Positions 16,752-25,360 of a stretch of 64,000 bases of DNA are shown in pieces. The notes below the pieces were generated by a model. The model did not search any database. It worked only from the letters and a program-made list of their open reading frames with translations, and was not told the origin of the DNA. Position numbers and translations under genes: made by a program. This DNA comes from an uncultured Pseudokineococcus sp. (GTDB lineage: Bacteria; Actinomycetota; Actinomycetes; Actinomycetales; Quadrisphaeraceae). The stretch's first letter is position 1. Every line of letters starts with the position of its first letter. Location: NCBI RefSeq assembly GCF_947495735.1, contig NZ_CANMAA010000017.1, positions 1 through 64,000 on the forward strand. Direction: 5' to 3'.

Positions 16752-18812
16752 ATGAGCGCGAGGACGGCGCCGACGGCGCGGCGAGGCAGGGACGGCTCCC
16801 GTCCGCCGCATCCCGGGCACGCACCTGCAGGGCCCGGCAGGTTCCCTCGGTGGTGGCTCGCGGTCGTCGTGCTGACGCCGCTGGTCGCCGCCCTCGGCCT
16901 GGCCTGGGCGCTGGCCACCGGCGGGGCCGCCGCCCCCGACCTCGTCAGCGACCCGGGTGCCCTGGTGCGCTACGGGCTGCCGGCGGCCACCCTGCTGCGT
17001 GACCTCGCCCTGGCCCTGACCCTCGGGGCGCTCGTGCTGGCCGCCGGCGTGGTGCCGGCGCGGGCGCCGTCCTGGGCGGCGGCCGCGCGGGTGGGCGCCG
17101 TGGGCTCGGGCGCTTGGACCGTCGCGAGCCTGGCCGTGCTCGTGCTCACCGCGGCCAACCTGTCCGGGACGCCGCTGGCCGACCCTGCCTTCGGGTCCCA
17201 GCTCGCCATCGTCGCGACGCAGCTCGCGCAGGGGCAGGCGATCCTCGTCTCGACGGTCGTGGTGGCGCTGGTCGCCACGGCCGCCGTGGGCGTGCGCACC
17301 CCGGCCGGGGCCGGCTGGGCGGCGCTGCTGGCCTGCCTGGCGATCGTGCCGCTGGCGTTGAACGCCCACTCGACCGGCGCGAGCGGCCACGAGACGGCCG
17401 TCAGCTCCTGGGGGCTGCACGTGCTGGGCGTAGCCCTGTGGTTCGGCGGCCTGATGGCGCTGGTCGCGATCGCACGGCGCACGGGGCCCGAGCTGCCGGT
17501 GGTCGCGTCGCGGTACTCGACGCTGGCGCTCGTCGGCTTCGTGCTCGTGGTGGTCTCTGGCGTCGCGAACGCCGCGCTACGCGTCGCCGGCCTCGGGGAC
17601 CTGCTCGGCACGGGGTACGGCCTGCTGGTCCTGGCCAAGGCCGTGGCGAGCGTCCTGCTCGGCTTCGCCGGGTACGTCCACCGGCGCCGCCTGCTGGCGG
17701 GCCTCGAGGCGCGGACCGCCTCGGGCACGAGCGCCCGCGGGCCCTTCTGGCGCCTGGTCGGCGGCGAGGTGGTGCTGCTGGGCGCGGTCTCCGGCGTCGC
17801 CGCGGCGCTGTCGCTGACCCCGCCCCCGGTGCCCCAGGAGCTGCCGCCGGCCCCCACGCCCGCTGAGGTCCTCACCGGGGAGGCGCTGCCCGAGCCCTTC
17901 GCGCCTGCGAGCCTGCTGACGCAGTGGCAGCCCGACATCTTGTGGATCGCCATCGCCGCGGCCCTGGCGATCGCCTACGGCCGCGGGGTCGTCCGGCTGC
18001 ACCGGCGCGGCGACCGGTGGCCGGCCGGGCGGACCATCGCCTTCGCGCTGGGTCTGCTGGTGCTCGCCTACATGACCAGCGGGGCCCCGGCCGCCTACGG
18101 CCGCACGGTCTTCAGCGCGCACATGGTCCAGCACATGGTGCTGAGCATGATGATCCCGGTGCTGCTCGTCTTCGGGGCGCCGATGACCCTGGCGCTGCGG
18201 GCGATCGCCCGCCGGCGGGACGGCTCCCGGGGCGTGCGGGAGTGGCTCGTCGTGCTCACGGAGTCGCGGTGGCTGCGCCTGGTCTCCCACCCGGTGGTGG
18301 CGGCGGTGCTCTTCGCGGGGAGCCTGATCGTCTTCTACTACACGCCGCTGTTCGAGCTGGCGCTGTCGACCCACGTGGGCCACGAGCTGATGATGGTGCA
18401 CTTCATCGGGGTGGGGTACCTCTTCGCCAACGCCCTCGTCGGCATCGACCCGGGCCCGAACCGGCCCAGCTACCCGCTGCGCGTCGTGCTGCTGTTCGCG
18501 ACGATGGCGTTCCACGCGTTCTTCGGCATCGCGATCCTCTCCAGCGAGACCCTGCTGGCGGGCAGCTGGTTCTCCTCGACGGGCTGGGGCATCGACGCCC
18601 TGGCCGACCAGCGCACCGGCGGCGCCATCGCGTGGGGCATCGGCGAGTTCCCGACCCTGCTGCTCCTGGTGGCCGTCGCGGTCCAGTGGGCCCGCAGCGA
18701 CGCTCGGGAGCAGCGCCGCAGCGACCGCACCGCGGACCGCACGGGCGAGGCCGAGCTCGCCGCCTACAACGCGATGCTCGCCGAGCGCGGGTCCGGGCAG
18801 CCCCGCCGCTGA
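16752..18812 (+). CDS. CopD-CtaG fusion membrane protein
   Basis: A 686-residue polytopic protein. Residues about 35-350 form a CopD copper-resistance domain (ALNAHSTGASGHE and SSWGLHVLGVALWFGGLMAL are its His-bearing helices). Residues about 390-670 form a caa3-type CtaG domain (SAHMVQHMVLSMMIPVLLV, THVGHELMMVHF, FHAFFGIAIL, GIGEFPTLLLL). Such fusions are common in Actinobacteria and are thought to move copper across or into the membrane for oxidase assembly. ATG 16752 sits 6 nt behind a -10 box. The C-terminal EAELAAYNAML segment resembles the end of the separate CtaG-like protein at 12998. It stands alone, next to the IS3 scar. Confidence 0.9.
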   Translation: MSARTAPTARRGRDGSRPPHPGHAPAGPGRFPRWWLAVVVLTPLVAALGLAWALATGGAAAPDLVSDPGALVRYGLPAATLLRDLALALTLGALVLAAGVVPARAPSWAAAARVGAVGSGAWTVASLAVLVLTAANLSGTPLADPAFGSQLAIVATQLAQGQAILVSTVVVALVATAAVGVRTPAGAGWAALLACLAIVPLALNAHSTGASGHETAVSSWGLHVLGVALWFGGLMALVAIARRTGPELPVVASRYSTLALVGFVLVVVSGVANAALRVAGLGDLLGTGYGLLVLAKAVASVLLGFAGYVHRRRLLAGLEARTASGTSARGPFWRLVGGEVVLLGAVSGVAAALSLTPPPVPQELPPAPTPAEVLTGEALPEPFAPASLLTQWQPDILWIAIAAALAIAYGRGVVRLHRRGDRWPAGRTIAFALGLLVLAYMTSGAPAAYGRTVFSAHMVQHMVLSMMIPVLLVFGAPMTLALRAIARRRDGSRGVREWLVVLTESRWLRLVSHPVVAAVLFAGSLIVFYYTPLFELALSTHVGHELMMVHFIGVGYLFANALVGIDPGPNRPSYPLRVVLLFATMAFHAFFGIAILSSETLLAGSWFSSTGWGIDALADQRTGGAIAWGIGEFPTLLLLVAVAVQWARSDAREQRRSDRTADRTGEAELAAYNAMLAERGSGQPRR

Positions 18813-19116
18813 CGCGCGCGCTCCCGCCCCGCACATCGTCGCCTTCCTCCCCCGCTTCAGGGGCGGGCGGGTTCACCCCTCGGCGCGCAGGTGAGTCGGA
18901 CTGGGCGCCAGGGGGCGGCGGTGCGGGCCACCACCCAGATGCCGAGGCGACCTCAACCACCGGCCACGTGCGCCGATGGGTTGACGACCCCTGCACCTGA
19001 CATCGACCAGCAAGGACGTGCGCGTGCCCGAGCCGGTGACCTCCCGCAGTCCGCTGCCGGGCACCAGACGAGGCCTCGCCGGTCCTGGCAGGCCCAACCC
19101 CGAAGGACCACTCGAC
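18813..19116. other. Gap before the FliL-like gene
   Basis: About 300 bp, no gene. GGTTGACGACC near 18976 contains a TTGAC -35-like element, but I see no matching -10 box. AAGGA at 19103-19107 serves as ribosome binding site of the next gene. Confidence 0.35.
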
Positions 19117-19557
19117 ATGGCCACCTCGACGACGACACCACCGCCGCAGGCGCCGGTGAAGGCCGCGCGCCGCAAGCTCCCGCTGATCCTGGCGGCCCTG
19201 GTCGTGCTTGCCCTGGCCGCCGGCGCGGCCTGGTTCTTCCTGCTCAAGGAGCCCGCCGCCGAGCCGGAGCCGGTCGAGGGCACTGTCGTGGCCGTGGAAC
19301 CGGTCAGCATCAACCTGGCCAACGGCAGCTACCTGCGGCTGGCCATCGCTCTGCAGCTGACCGAGGAGACCACCGAGGACCCCGACACCTCCGAGGCGAT
19401 CGACCTGGCCATCACCACGTTCTCGGGCCGCGAGGTGGACCAGCTCAGCGACCCCGCCGCCCGTGACGCACTGCAGCAGGAGCTCACCGACCAGGTCATC
19501 AGCACCTACCCGGGGGAAGTCATGGACGTCTACTACACCGAGTTCGTCACCCAGTAG
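19117..19557 (+). CDS. FliL-family membrane protein, no flagellar neighbours
   Basis: A 146-residue single-pass protein: short Pro/Thr-rich cytoplasmic tail, transmembrane helix (LPLILAALVVLALAAGAAWFFLL), then a periplasmic FliL/stomatin-like domain (VEPVSINLANGSYLRLAIALQL, DLAITTFSGREVDQL, VYYTEFVTQ). FliL stabilises flagellar stators in motile bacteria. No flagellar gene is in this 64-kb window, so this is either a displaced fliL or an accessory homologue with another partner. ATG 19117 follows AAGGA. It is convergent with the lnt-like gene. Confidence 0.85.
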   Translation: MATSTTTPPPQAPVKAARRKLPLILAALVVLALAAGAAWFFLLKEPAAEPEPVEGTVVAVEPVSINLANGSYLRLAIALQLTEETTEDPDTSEAIDLAITTFSGREVDQLSDPAARDALQQELTDQVISTYPGEVMDVYYTEFVTQ

Positions 19558-19610
19558 TTCCCGCCCGGGTTGGCTCACCCTGACCGGCGGTGCCAGGCGC
19601 CAGCGGGTGG

Positions 19611-21338
19611 TCAGCGGCGGCGGGCGCGGCGGCGTGCGGCGGCCACCAGCGGCGTCAGCACCCCGGCTGCCAGCAGCGCTTCGGGGACCGGGCCCAGGCG
19701 GGTGGCCAGGGTCTGGGAGGTCCGCAGCGGGACCTGGCCGCTCAGGACGTCCTGGGTGAACAGCTCGGTGCGTACCGGGGCGGCGCCGTCCGGGGCGATG
19801 ATGCTGCTGACGCCGACGGTGGAGATCTGCACGACGGCGCGGCCGGTCTCGATGGCCCGCAGCCGGGACATCGCCAGCTGCTGGACGGCTTCGTCGGAGT
19901 AGCCGAAGGTGGCGTTGTTGGTCTGCACGACGAGCATCTGCGCGCCGGAGCGCACCGAGTCGCGCACGAGGTCGTCGAAGGCGACCTCGAAGCAGATGAC
20001 GTCACCGACCCGGATCCCGTCCATGACGACGACACCACCCTTGGTGCCGGGCAGGAAGTCCCGGGCGACCAGGTCGACCTTGTCGCTGAAGAGGCGGAAG
20101 AAGTCCCGGTAGGGGATGTACTCCCCGAAGGGCGCCGGCCGGCGCTTGACGTAGCTGCGGCCGGGCTCGGTGGCGGCCCCGCCCAGTCCCTGGGCGGGGG
20201 TGACCACCAGGCCGGCGTTGGACAGGTACTCCCCCGGCCCCTCCAGGACCGCCCCGACCAGCAGCGGCGCGCCCACGGCCCGTGCGGTCGCCTCGATGTC
20301 CTGGCGGGCCTGGTCATCGAGGTAGGGGTCGATGTCGCTGGCGTTCTCCGGCCACAGCACCAGGTCCGAGGCCGGCTCCGTGCCGGCCTGGACCTGGCCG
20401 GCGTACTCCAGCGTCGCCTGCACGTGGTTGTCCAGGACGGCGCGGCGTTCGGCGTTGAAGTCCAGCCCGGGGCGCGGCACGTTTCCCTGGACGGCAGCGA
20501 CCTGCGCCGTCCCGGCCTCCGGCGCGGCCGGGCGGGGCACCAGCGTCCCCGCCGCCAGGACCAGCACCGCTACCAGGGCCGGCACCACAGCGCTCAGGGC
20601 CGGCGCGACCGGCGTCCTCAGGGCGCCCCGGCGACCGGCCCGCACCACCGCACCAGCCCTCAGCACCGCCAGGGCCAGCAGCGTCCCCGCGGCCGCCACG
20701 ACCGCGCTGACCAGCGGCGCGCCTCCCACCGCGGCCCACCCCGCGGCCGGTGAGTCCACCTGGGAGAACGCCAACCGCCCCCACGGGAACCCCCCGAAGG
20801 GCACCCGCGCTCGGGCGGCCTCGGTGGCGACCCAGCCACCGGTCACCGCCAGCACCGACCACCCGGCCGGCAACCGCTGCAGGGACGGCATCAGCGCCCC
20901 CAGCAGGGCGTAGAACCCCGCGCAGGCGGTGGCCAACGCCACCCACGGCAGCACCCCCACGTAGGTCCCGGACCAGGCCAGGTGCGGCACCAGGAACGCC
21001 AGCCCGAACACCAGCCCGAGCCCGAACCCCGACCGCGCCCGCCGCCCACGGGTGGCCAGCACCAGGGCGCACACCCCCACCACCGCCGCCGGCCACACCC
21101 CGTCCACCCCGACCGCGCCGGGGAAGGCAGCCCACGTCGCCGCGCCGCCGGCCGCGGCGAGCACCACCGCCGCAGCGGCGGCTGGGCGCGAGGACGCCGG
21201 TGAGGACCCTCCAGTGCCATCGCCCGCTCGCGGGGGCGCCACCGCCCCTGGCTGGTCGGGCGCCACCGCACTGGCCCTGCGCCCGGCCGCCGGGCTCCGG
21301 GCCCAGGACAGGAGACGGCCCGCCCCGATCGGTCTCAC
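19611..21338 (-). CDS. lnt: Apolipoprotein N-acyltransferase
   Basis: A 575-residue integral membrane enzyme that adds the third acyl chain to lipoproteins. The N-terminal half holds about six transmembrane helices; the C-terminal half is a nitrilase-like domain. Active-site elements include DLVLWPENASD (Glu), YVKRRPAPFGEYIPY (Lys region) and GDVICFEVAFDDL (Cys). A final helix precedes the Arg-rich tail. GTG 21338 overlaps the stop of the DsbA-like gene (GTGA), so the two form an operon. The window also holds lspA and several lipoproteins, which makes this copy contextually meaningful. Confidence 0.92.
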   Translation of the reverse strand: MRPIGAGRLLSWARSPAAGRRASAVAPDQPGAVAPPRAGDGTGGSSPASSRPAAAAAVVLAAAGGAATWAAFPGAVGVDGVWPAAVVGVCALVLATRGRRARSGFGLGLVFGLAFLVPHLAWSGTYVGVLPWVALATACAGFYALLGALMPSLQRLPAGWSVLAVTGGWVATEAARARVPFGGFPWGRLAFSQVDSPAAGWAAVGGAPLVSAVVAAAGTLLALAVLRAGAVVRAGRRGALRTPVAPALSAVVPALVAVLVLAAGTLVPRPAAPEAGTAQVAAVQGNVPRPGLDFNAERRAVLDNHVQATLEYAGQVQAGTEPASDLVLWPENASDIDPYLDDQARQDIEATARAVGAPLLVGAVLEGPGEYLSNAGLVVTPAQGLGGAATEPGRSYVKRRPAPFGEYIPYRDFFRLFSDKVDLVARDFLPGTKGGVVVMDGIRVGDVICFEVAFDDLVRDSVRSGAQMLVVQTNNATFGYSDEAVQQLAMSRLRAIETGRAVVQISTVGVSSIIAPDGAAPVRTELFTQDVLSGQVPLRTSQTLATRLGPVPEALLAAGVLTPLVAAARRRARRR

Positions 21339-22078
21339 TCCCGCTCTGCGAGGGCGGCCTCGATGGCCGCGGTGAGGTCCTCGACGCTGGTCAGCTCGAT
21401 GCGCTGGCCGTCCAGGAAGAACGTCGGGGTGGACTGCACCCCCAGCGTCTGGCCGTCGGTGAGGTCGCGGCCCACCCGCGCCAGGGTCGCCGGGTCGGCG
21501 ACCGCGGCGTCGTAGGCGGCCATGTCCAGCCCGAGGTCTACGGCGAAGGTGCGGAACAGGTCGGCCTGGGACTCCTGCTGCTCACCCCACTGCGCCTGGG
21601 TGGCGTACATGCGCTGGTACATGCCCTCGAAGGCGCCCTGGCCGGCGGCGGCCTCCACGGCCACCGCGGCGTTCTCGGCGTTGGCGTGCCCGGGCAGCGG
21701 GAAGTACCGGGCGACCACGCTCAGGCGGCCCTCGTACTCCTCCCGGATCTGCTCCACGACCGGGTAGGCCGCCGCGCACGCCTCGCACTCGAAGTCCAGG
21801 AACTCCACCAGCACCGGAGCGTCGGGCCCGGCGTCGGACAGGTAGTGGCTGTCAGCGGCGACCACCGGCACCGACGGGTCGACCTCCTGCCCCGGCCCCT
21901 CAGAGCTCCTGCCTGCGGCCACCAGGGTCACCACCACCAGGACGGCCAAGACGGCCAGGAACCCCCCGGAGACGTAGGTCAGGAACCGGGGGGTCCCGCT
22001 CGGGCGACGCCGGGCAGCCGCGGGCGATCGCCCCGCAGCAGCCGCAGGGCGAGGACGCGGGCTGGCCGTCTTGGCCAT
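21335..22078 (-). CDS. DsbA-family thioredoxin-like membrane-anchored oxidoreductase
   Basis: A 247-residue protein: basic N-terminus, one transmembrane helix (FLTYVSGGFLAVLAVLVVVTLVAA), then a DsbA-like thioredoxin domain (LVEFLDFECEACAAAYPVV) with active site CEAC. A cis-Pro segment follows (GVQSTPTFFLDGQ). It is predicted to be external, making or isomerising disulfides. ATG 22078 follows AGGAG. Downstream lnt overlaps its stop. It is divergent from the tlpA-ccdA pair, so the locus groups oxidising and reducing thiol functions. Confidence 0.88.
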   Translation of the reverse strand: MAKTASPRPRPAAAAGRSPAAARRRPSGTPRFLTYVSGGFLAVLAVLVVVTLVAAGRSSEGPGQEVDPSVPVVAADSHYLSDAGPDAPVLVEFLDFECEACAAAYPVVEQIREEYEGRLSVVARYFPLPGHANAENAAVAVEAAAGQGAFEGMYQRMYATQAQWGEQQESQADLFRTFAVDLGLDMAAYDAAVADPATLARVGRDLTDGQTLGVQSTPTFFLDGQRIELTSVEDLTAAIEAALAERE

Positions 22079-22275
22079 CACTGGACTCCTGGAGGGATGA
22101 GCGCACAACACGGACCGACACGGGCAGGACCCCCTCACACTAATCGTGGTGAGAGCGTGCCCCGTCTTCCGGGGGGCGGCCCCTAGGGCCCGGACTCTCG
22201 GTGCAACGGTCTTTAGGGTGTCCCCATGGGTGAGGACGGGTGGACTAAGGCCGTCACTGGTCGGGCGAGGCGTTG

Positions 22276-22872
22276 ATGGCCGCGGGCCGGTGGGCCGCGG
22301 CAGCGGTGGTGATGGTGGTCGCTGCGCTGGTTGCCGGCGGCGGGTGCGCCACGTCCACCACCGCGACCGAGGGCACCCAGGAGGTCGACCAGGGCTACGT
22401 CGCCGGCGACGGCAGCCTGGTGCAGCTGGCGCCCGCCGACCGGGGGCAGCCGGTGGAGTTGGCCGGGCAGCTGCTGACCGGGCAGGCGGTCGACGTCACC
22501 GACTGGCGTGGTGAGGTGGTCGTGCTGAACACCTGGTTCGCCGCCTGCGGGCCCTGCCGGCAGGAAGCGCCGGACCTGGCAGCGATCTCGGCCGAGACCG
22601 CACCCGAGGGGGTCCAGTTCCTGGGGATCAACACCCGCGACGGCACGGCGCAGGCCATCGCCTTCGAGGAGCAGTACGAGGTGCCCTACCCCTCGGTGAT
22701 GGACCGCGACGGGCAGGCCGTCCTGGGGCTGCGCGGCGCACTGCCGCCGACGGCCACCCCGACCACCCTGGTCCTGGACCGCCAGGGCCGGGTCAGTGCC
22801 CGGTTCCTGGGCCAGATCGACCCGGGCCTTCTGCGCGAGGTCATCGCCCAGGTGCTCGGAGAGCCGGTGTGA
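22276..22872 (+). CDS. TlpA/ResA-like thioredoxin lipoprotein
   Basis: A 198-residue lipoprotein: signal peptide with lipobox near residue 24 (GGGC), then a TlpA-type thioredoxin domain with active site AACGPCRQE and cis-Pro block PTATPTTLVLD. It probably delivers reductant to apocytochrome c haem-binding cysteines or other exported thiols. It is coupled by a GTGA overlap to ccdA, the transmembrane electron carrier that reduces such proteins. ATG 22276 is used; a TTG lies one codon earlier. GCGAGG upstream is the ribosome binding site. Confidence 0.88.
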   Translation: MAAGRWAAAAVVMVVAALVAGGGCATSTTATEGTQEVDQGYVAGDGSLVQLAPADRGQPVELAGQLLTGQAVDVTDWRGEVVVLNTWFAACGPCRQEAPDLAAISAETAPEGVQFLGINTRDGTAQAIAFEEQYEVPYPSVMDRDGQAVLGLRGALPPTATPTTLVLDRQGRVSARFLGQIDPGLLREVIAQVLGEPV

Positions 22873-23642
22873 GCCCGGCGCTGCTGAGCGCACCGGACAC
22901 CCTGGGGGCGATCACCTTCGGTGGGCCGATGCTGGTGGCGCTGCCGGTGGCGGCGCTGGCCGGGCTGGTCTCCTTCGTCTCCCCGTGCGTACTGCCGCTG
23001 GTGCCCGGCTACCTGGGCTACGTGACCGGGCTGAGCAGCACCGGGCTCGAGATCCGCGGGCGCGGCAAGCTGCTGACCGGGGCGGTGCTGTTCGTGCTGG
23101 GCTTCAGCGCCGTCTTCGTCGTCATCGGCTTCAGCGTCGGGGTGGCCGGCACCCTGCTGGCGCGGTGGGCCGCCGAGATCGCCCGCGTCCTGGGGTTCCT
23201 GGTCATCGTGCTGGGGCTGTCCTTCGCCGGTGTCCTGCGCGGGCTGCCGGGCCTGCGAGGCGCTGCGGCGATGCAGCGGCGCCCCCGCCCCGGTCTGGCC
23301 GGCGCCCCGCTGCTCGGGGTGACCTTCGGGCTGGGATGGACCCCGTGCATGGGCCCGACCCTGGCGGCGATCATGTCCCTGGCCTTCGTCTCCGAGTCCG
23401 GTACCCGCGCGATCGCCCTGGCCGTGGCCTACTCCGCCGGCCTCGGCGTCCCCTTCGTGCTGGTGGCCCTGGCCGCCGCGCGCGGTGCCCGCGGCCTGGA
23501 GCTGCTGCGCCGCCATCGCCTGGCCCTGGCCCGGGCAGGAGGAGGGCTGCTGGTCCTGGTGGGCCTGCTGCTGGTCACCGGGGTGTGGGGGCAGTGGACC
23601 AGCGCCCTGGGCGCCCGCTTCGCCGACTGGGCACTGCTGTAA
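22869..23642 (+). CDS. ccdA: CcdA cytochrome c biogenesis / thiol electron transporter
   Basis: A 257-residue membrane protein with six predicted helices. It has conserved FVSPCVLPLVPGYLGY near residue 38 and GWTPCMGPTLAAIMS near residue 158, the two membrane Cys-Pro motifs that pass electrons from cytoplasmic thioredoxin to TlpA-like partners. GTG 22869 overlaps the tlpA-like stop. It is intact, whereas a second ccdA, expected before resB-ccsB, survives only as a C-terminal stub at 35992-36090. Both end in a similar ADWAL motif. Confidence 0.92.
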   Translation: MSPALLSAPDTLGAITFGGPMLVALPVAALAGLVSFVSPCVLPLVPGYLGYVTGLSSTGLEIRGRGKLLTGAVLFVLGFSAVFVVIGFSVGVAGTLLARWAAEIARVLGFLVIVLGLSFAGVLRGLPGLRGAAAMQRRPRPGLAGAPLLGVTFGLGWTPCMGPTLAAIMSLAFVSESGTRAIALAVAYSAGLGVPFVLVALAAARGARGLELLRRHRLALARAGGGLLVLVGLLLVTGVWGQWTSALGARFADWALL

Positions 23643-23742
23643 GCCCGCACCCCCTCGAGGACCGCACCTGTGGGCCCGGCGTGGTGGTGACCCTCACAGG
23701 AGGTGACCTCAGGGGCGGTGGTCTCCAGGGGCGGTGATTCTC

Positions 23743-24681
23743 TCAGGGGTGGGCAGGGCTCTCGTGCTGGTGGTGGGAGGCGGGCTCGAGCTGGAAGGTG
23801 GAGTGCTCGATCCCGACCGGGAAGTGCTCGGCGGCGCAGGCCTGCAGGGCGTCCAGGACCTGAGGGGCGTGCCCGTCGCGGAAGCAGGAGTCCTCCACGA
23901 CCACGTGGGCGGTCAGCACGGGCAGGCCGGCGACGATCTCGGTCACGTGCAGGTCGTGCACGGCGCGCACGTGTGCCTGCTCGAGCAGGTGCGCGCGGAC
24001 CTGGTCCAGGTCCAGGTCACGGGGGGCTGCCTCCAGCAGCACCCGGGTGACCTCGGCCAGGATGCTCAGCGTCCGCGGGACGATCAGCGCGACGACGACG
24101 AAGGAGGCCACCACGTCGGCGCGTTGCCACCCGGTCAGCAGGACCACCAGCGCCGAGACCAGCACGGCCACCGACCCCAGCCCGTCGGCGGCGACCTCCA
24201 GGAACGCTGCGCGGGTGTTGATGCTGTGGGCGCGTCCGCGCGAGAGCAGCACCAGACCGACCACGTTGGCGGCCAGGCCGACGGCCCCGAAGACCAGCAC
24301 CAGGCCGGGAGTGATCTCGGGCGGCGCGGCCAGGCGCCGCACCCCCTCCACGGCGATCAGGACTCCCACCGCCAGCAGCAGCCCGGCCTGCAGGCTGGCG
24401 CCCAGGACCTCCGCGCGCCGGTAGCCCCAGCTGCGCCGGGGCGTCGGGGGGCGCAGCGCCAGCGTCGCGGCCGCCAGCGCGATCGTCAGCCCGACGACGT
24501 CGGTGAGCATGTGCGCGGCGTCCGCCAGCAGCGCCAGGCTGCCGGTGACGATCCCGCCGACGACCTCGACGACCATCACGGTGGCCGTCAGGGCCAGCAC
24601 CATCAGCAGACGCCGCCGCTGGTCGCCTCCCGCGTCGGCGCCGTGCCCAAGACCCGCGCCGTGGGAGTGCCCCGCGCTCAC
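23743..24681 (-). CDS. CDF-family heavy-metal exporter (CzcD/ZitB type)
   Basis: A 312-residue cation/proton antiporter. A short His-rich N-terminus (SAGHSHGAGLGHG) and six helices contain LLADAAHMLTDVVGL and LEVAADGLGSVAV, the HxxxD metal-site motifs of Zn/Cd CDF proteins. The cytoplasmic C-terminal domain carries VHDLHVTEI and HVVVEDSCFRDGHAP. GTG 24681 overlaps the upstream ArsR-family regulator stop (GTGA), so it is almost surely regulated by that sensor. Substrate: Zn(II), Cd(II) or Co(II), inferred. It is convergent with ccdA. Confidence 0.92.
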   Translation of the reverse strand: MSAGHSHGAGLGHGADAGGDQRRRLLMVLALTATVMVVEVVGGIVTGSLALLADAAHMLTDVVGLTIALAAATLALRPPTPRRSWGYRRAEVLGASLQAGLLLAVGVLIAVEGVRRLAAPPEITPGLVLVFGAVGLAANVVGLVLLSRGRAHSINTRAAFLEVAADGLGSVAVLVSALVVLLTGWQRADVVASFVVVALIVPRTLSILAEVTRVLLEAAPRDLDLDQVRAHLLEQAHVRAVHDLHVTEIVAGLPVLTAHVVVEDSCFRDGHAPQVLDALQACAAEHFPVGIEHSTFQLEPASHHQHESPAHP

Positions 24682-25184
24682 CGCGCCTGGCCCGCCGTCG
24701 TGCCCGTCACCGACATCCCCTCACCCGAGGACACCTCGTAGGGCGCCGGCACCTGGTAGGCCACCGCCGCGTCGTCGGAGACCGCCGCGTCGGCGCGACC
24801 GGCCCGGGCCTCCAGCGACGTCTGGGCGGCTGGGCGGTGAAGGCCGACGACGGCCTCGAGCAGCGCATGGGCGTGGTCGGTGAGGTCGTACATCACCAGC
24901 TTGCCGCGCCGCGTGGAGGTCGCCAGGCCAGCGGTGCGCAGCTGGCGCAGGTGGTGGGAGACCAGGTTGGGCGCCAGCTGGGTGATCCAGGCCAGGTCGC
25001 ACCCGCACATCGCCCCGCCGCCCGACAGGGCCGCCGCCACCCGCAGCCGGGTCGGGTCCCCCAGCGCCTTGGCGACCGCCGCCGCGGCCGTCAGGTCCTG
25101 CGCACCCGGCAGCACCGCGCGCACGGCCTCCGCGTGCGGCAGGTCCAGGCTCAACAGGTCACACCTATCCGGATCATTGGTCAC
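24678..25184 (-). CDS. ArsR/SmtB-family metal-sensing repressor (CadC-like)
   Basis: A 168-residue winged-helix regulator. It has a Cys near the N-terminus (DRCDLLSL) and MCGCDLAW in the region where CadC-type sensors carry CxC, followed by LVSHHLRQLRTAGL (recognition helix) and an Ala/Val-rich C-terminal tail. N-terminal Cys plus CxC suggests a thiolate site for Cd, Pb or Zn. GTG 25184 is chosen because TAGAGT, a -10 box on the minus strand at 25191-25196, ends 6 nt before it. TTG 25187 is the alternative. It is coupled to the CDF exporter. Confidence 0.87.
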   Translation of the reverse strand: MTNDPDRCDLLSLDLPHAEAVRAVLPGAQDLTAAAAVAKALGDPTRLRVAAALSGGGAMCGCDLAWITQLAPNLVSHHLRQLRTAGLATSTRRGKLVMYDLTDHAHALLEAVVGLHRPAAQTSLEARAGRADAAVSDDAAVAYQVPAPYEVSSGEGMSVTGTTAGQAR

Positions 25185-25196
25185 CAAGACACTCTA
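25185..25196 (-). promoter_or_regulatory. Leaderless -10 box of the CadC-like regulator
   Basis: On the minus strand TAGAGT (25191-25196) is followed by 6 nt and then the GTG start at 25184, with no ribosome binding site. The repressor operator is probably here too, though no clean palindrome stands out. Confidence 0.5.
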
Positions 25197-25360
25197 ACGA
25201 TGGTGGGTCTGTTGCGGCTGCTTCGCGGCCAGCCGGCTGCTGACGTCGCCCGCCGAAGACCCGGCGCCCCCACGTTCGGCCGCACCGGCCGGCCCGGTCT
25301 CGGTGACGGTGGGGAGCAGGTGCTGGGAGGGCTGGGACTGCTGTACCTGCGAGGAGGTGC

